Part shown: positions 48,801-49,700 of the stretch, piece after piece | Position numbering within the stretch: the first letter of the stretch is position 1 | Layout: every line of letters begins with the position of its first letter | Assembly: GCF_002258315.1 (NCBI RefSeq) | Contig: NZ_NOYD01000010.1 | Location: 1-49,700, forward strand | Direction: 5' to 3' | Origin: Rhodococcus sp. 06-462-5 | GTDB lineage: Bacteria > Actinomycetota > Actinomycetes > Mycobacteriales > Mycobacteriaceae | DNA length: 49,700 nucleotides | Program-made: the position numbers and the translations under genes | The notes under the pieces: model-generated | Told to the model about the DNA's origin: nothing | Database searches by the model: none | The model's input: only the letters and a program-made list of their open reading frames with translations

Positions 48801-49397
48801 GTGAACGACGAAACTTCGCTTCGACGGGGCAGGCCACGCGACCCTCACTTGGAGCAGCGCGTGTACGACGCAGTTCTCGAGGTGTACTGGGAACGAGGAT
48901 GGTCAGGCTTCACTCTCGACGCAGTGGCGCGCAAGGCCACGGTCGGCCGAGCGGCGCTGTATCGGCGGTGGGCGTCCAAGGGCGACCTGTTAGTCGACGC
49001 CCTGGAGGCACGGAGTCCGCTCGCGGAACCGATCGATCTCGGCACTTTCCGGGCGGACCTCGTCGAACTCGCAGTTCAGCTACTTGTGGGCTATCGAAGT
49101 ACCGCAGGCCTGGTGAGCCTACGTGTCGCCCTGGATGCGCGGGTGCATCCTGATCTACTTGGGCACATGATGGACACGCTCAATCGGAGTCGACTGGTCG
49201 CCGCTCGTTCGATCGTTCACCGCGCGCAGGAACGAGGCGAAGCGCCCAAGTCGACCGACACAACTCGGATCCTCGATCTGGTGACCGGTGCTGTTCTGAG
49301 TCACGTGATCTTCTCGCATCGCCAGGTTGCCGATCAGACTGCTGAAAACGATCGTGTCTACGCGGAAAGTATGGTCGACACAGTGCTGAGTGCCTGA
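48801..49397 (+). CDS. TetR-family regulator
   Basis: Protein of 198 aa. The N-terminal helix-turn-helix is RGRPRDPHLEQRVYDAVLEV with GFTLDAVARKATVGRAALYRRWASKGDLL, typical of the subgroup with the YRRW/WxSK signature. The C-terminal ligand domain is helical. GTG start. Divergent from the acyl-CoA operon; probably a repressor relieved by an acyl-CoA or the free acid. The stop codon falls inside an 8-base tandem repeat. Confidence 0.9.
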   Translation: MNDETSLRRGRPRDPHLEQRVYDAVLEVYWERGWSGFTLDAVARKATVGRAALYRRWASKGDLLVDALEARSPLAEPIDLGTFRADLVELAVQLLVGYRSTAGLVSLRVALDARVHPDLLGHMMDTLNRSRLVAARSIVHRAQERGEAPKSTDTTRILDLVTGAVLSHVIFSHRQVADQTAENDRVYAESMVDTVLSA

Positions 49398-49436
49398 GTG
49401 CCTGAGTGCCTGAGTCCTGAGTGCCCGAGTGCCTGG
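49391..49436 (+). repeat. Tandem TGCCTGAG repeat at the end of the TetR gene
   Basis: Three perfect 8-base units (49391-49414) are followed by three degenerate ones (TCCTGAG, TGCCCGAG, TGCCTGG). A 7-base near-copy TGCTGAG precedes them. The first unit contains the TetR stop codon. Confidence 0.9.
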
Positions 49437-49471
49437 CTGCGGACCGATGGCATCGAAAAGAGGATCAGCGA

Positions 49472-49700
49472 CTATTCGGTTCGTGCCGGGACGCGCACTA
49501 TGAGGGCGTCGCCCTGTCCACCGCCGCCGCACAGTGCGGCCGCGCCCACTCCGCCGCCGCGTCGCTGCAGCTCGAGAGCCAGATGCAAGGCAATGCGGGC
49601 TCCCGACATGCCGAGGGGGTGCCCGATCGAGATCGCTCCGCCGTTGACGTTGACGATCTCGGGATCGATGCCCAGCTCACGCGTCGACGCGATTCCGACC
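49472..49700 (-). CDS. Acetyl-CoA C-acetyltransferase (thiolase), C-terminal part
   Basis: The last 75 codons of a thiolase that continues beyond the right edge. Catalytic signatures are intact: [20 protein letters not shown] with the active-site His, and [14 protein letters not shown] with the second Cys. This is a classical degradative or biosynthetic thiolase, unlike the TLP1 protein. Stop TAG is at 49472-49474. It converges with the TetR gene across a 74-base gap that has no obvious terminator. Confidence 0.92.
   Translation of the reverse strand, partial: VGIASTRELGIDPEIVNVNGGAISIGHPLGMSGARIALHLALELQRRGGGVGAAALCGGGGQGDALIVRVPARTE

Overview
The window looks like the chromosome of a high-GC mycolic-acid actinobacterium, most likely Rhodococcus in the broad sense (Nocardiaceae). 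The basis is high GC, frequent GTG starts, ATGA/GTGA start-stop overlaps, and a gene order that, as I recall it, follows Mycobacterium tuberculosis Rv1691-Rv1713 with few gaps. No database search was possible; all names come from motifs, lengths and neighbourhood.

Region 1 (1-17.7 kb, core, nearly all + strand): the 3' end of a 5S rRNA with its terminator, then a TPR-like protein, HAD phosphatase, small hypothetical, tlyA, NAD kinase, recN, steA, steB, pyrG, Nudix ADP-ribose pyrophosphatase, xerD, parA, scpA, scpB, rRNA pseudouridine synthase, cmk and der, closed by tRNA-Pro(GGG). Most junctions overlap by 1-4 bases. Themes are nucleotide metabolism, ribosome maturation, DNA repair and chromosome segregation.

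Region 2 (17.7-20.6 kb, small island): lower GC. It holds a decayed tyrosine-recombinase integrase, an unknown 306-aa protein coupled to a tiny cysteine-rich ORF, and an isolated 3' piece of a tRNA-Arg-like gene that looks like an attachment-site scar.

Region 3 (20.8-31.6 kb, aromatic catabolism): a leftward Rieske dioxygenase operon (alpha, beta, 72-aa unknown, 3Fe-4S ferredoxin, ferredoxin reductase). Divergent from it run an extradiol dioxygenase, an ACMSD-like amidohydrolase and a C-C-type alpha/beta hydrolase. Two coupled LysR regulators, a fumarylacetoacetate-hydrolase-family enzyme and a metallo-beta-lactamase-fold hydrolase follow. Together they suggest dihydroxylation, meta-cleavage and side-chain hydrolysis of an unidentified aromatic compound.

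Region 4 (32.4-43.2 kb, 5-oxoproline/glutamate operon): a divergent FCD-type GntR regulator with a perfect palindrome in the shared promoter region. The leftward operon encodes an MFS transporter, D-glutamate cyclase-family protein (DUF1445), PxpA, PxpB, PxpC, an N-terminally short NAD-glutamate dehydrogenase, a biotin carboxylase/BCCP fusion and a small GlcG-like protein. Seven of the eight genes overlap the one before. The inferred path is D-glutamate or 5-oxoproline uptake, conversion to L-glutamate, then 2-oxoglutarate. The biotin carboxylase next to AHS1/AHS2 proteins raises the possibility of a split urea-carboxylase-like enzyme. This is the best candidate for an undescribed system here.

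Region 5 (43.2-49.7 kb): a 1.4-kb stretch of decayed sequence, then a leftward acyl-CoA operon (thiolase-like TLP1, enoyl-CoA hydratase, long-chain acyl-CoA ligase) with a divergent TetR regulator and a good operator candidate. The C-terminal end of a conventional thiolase runs off the right edge.
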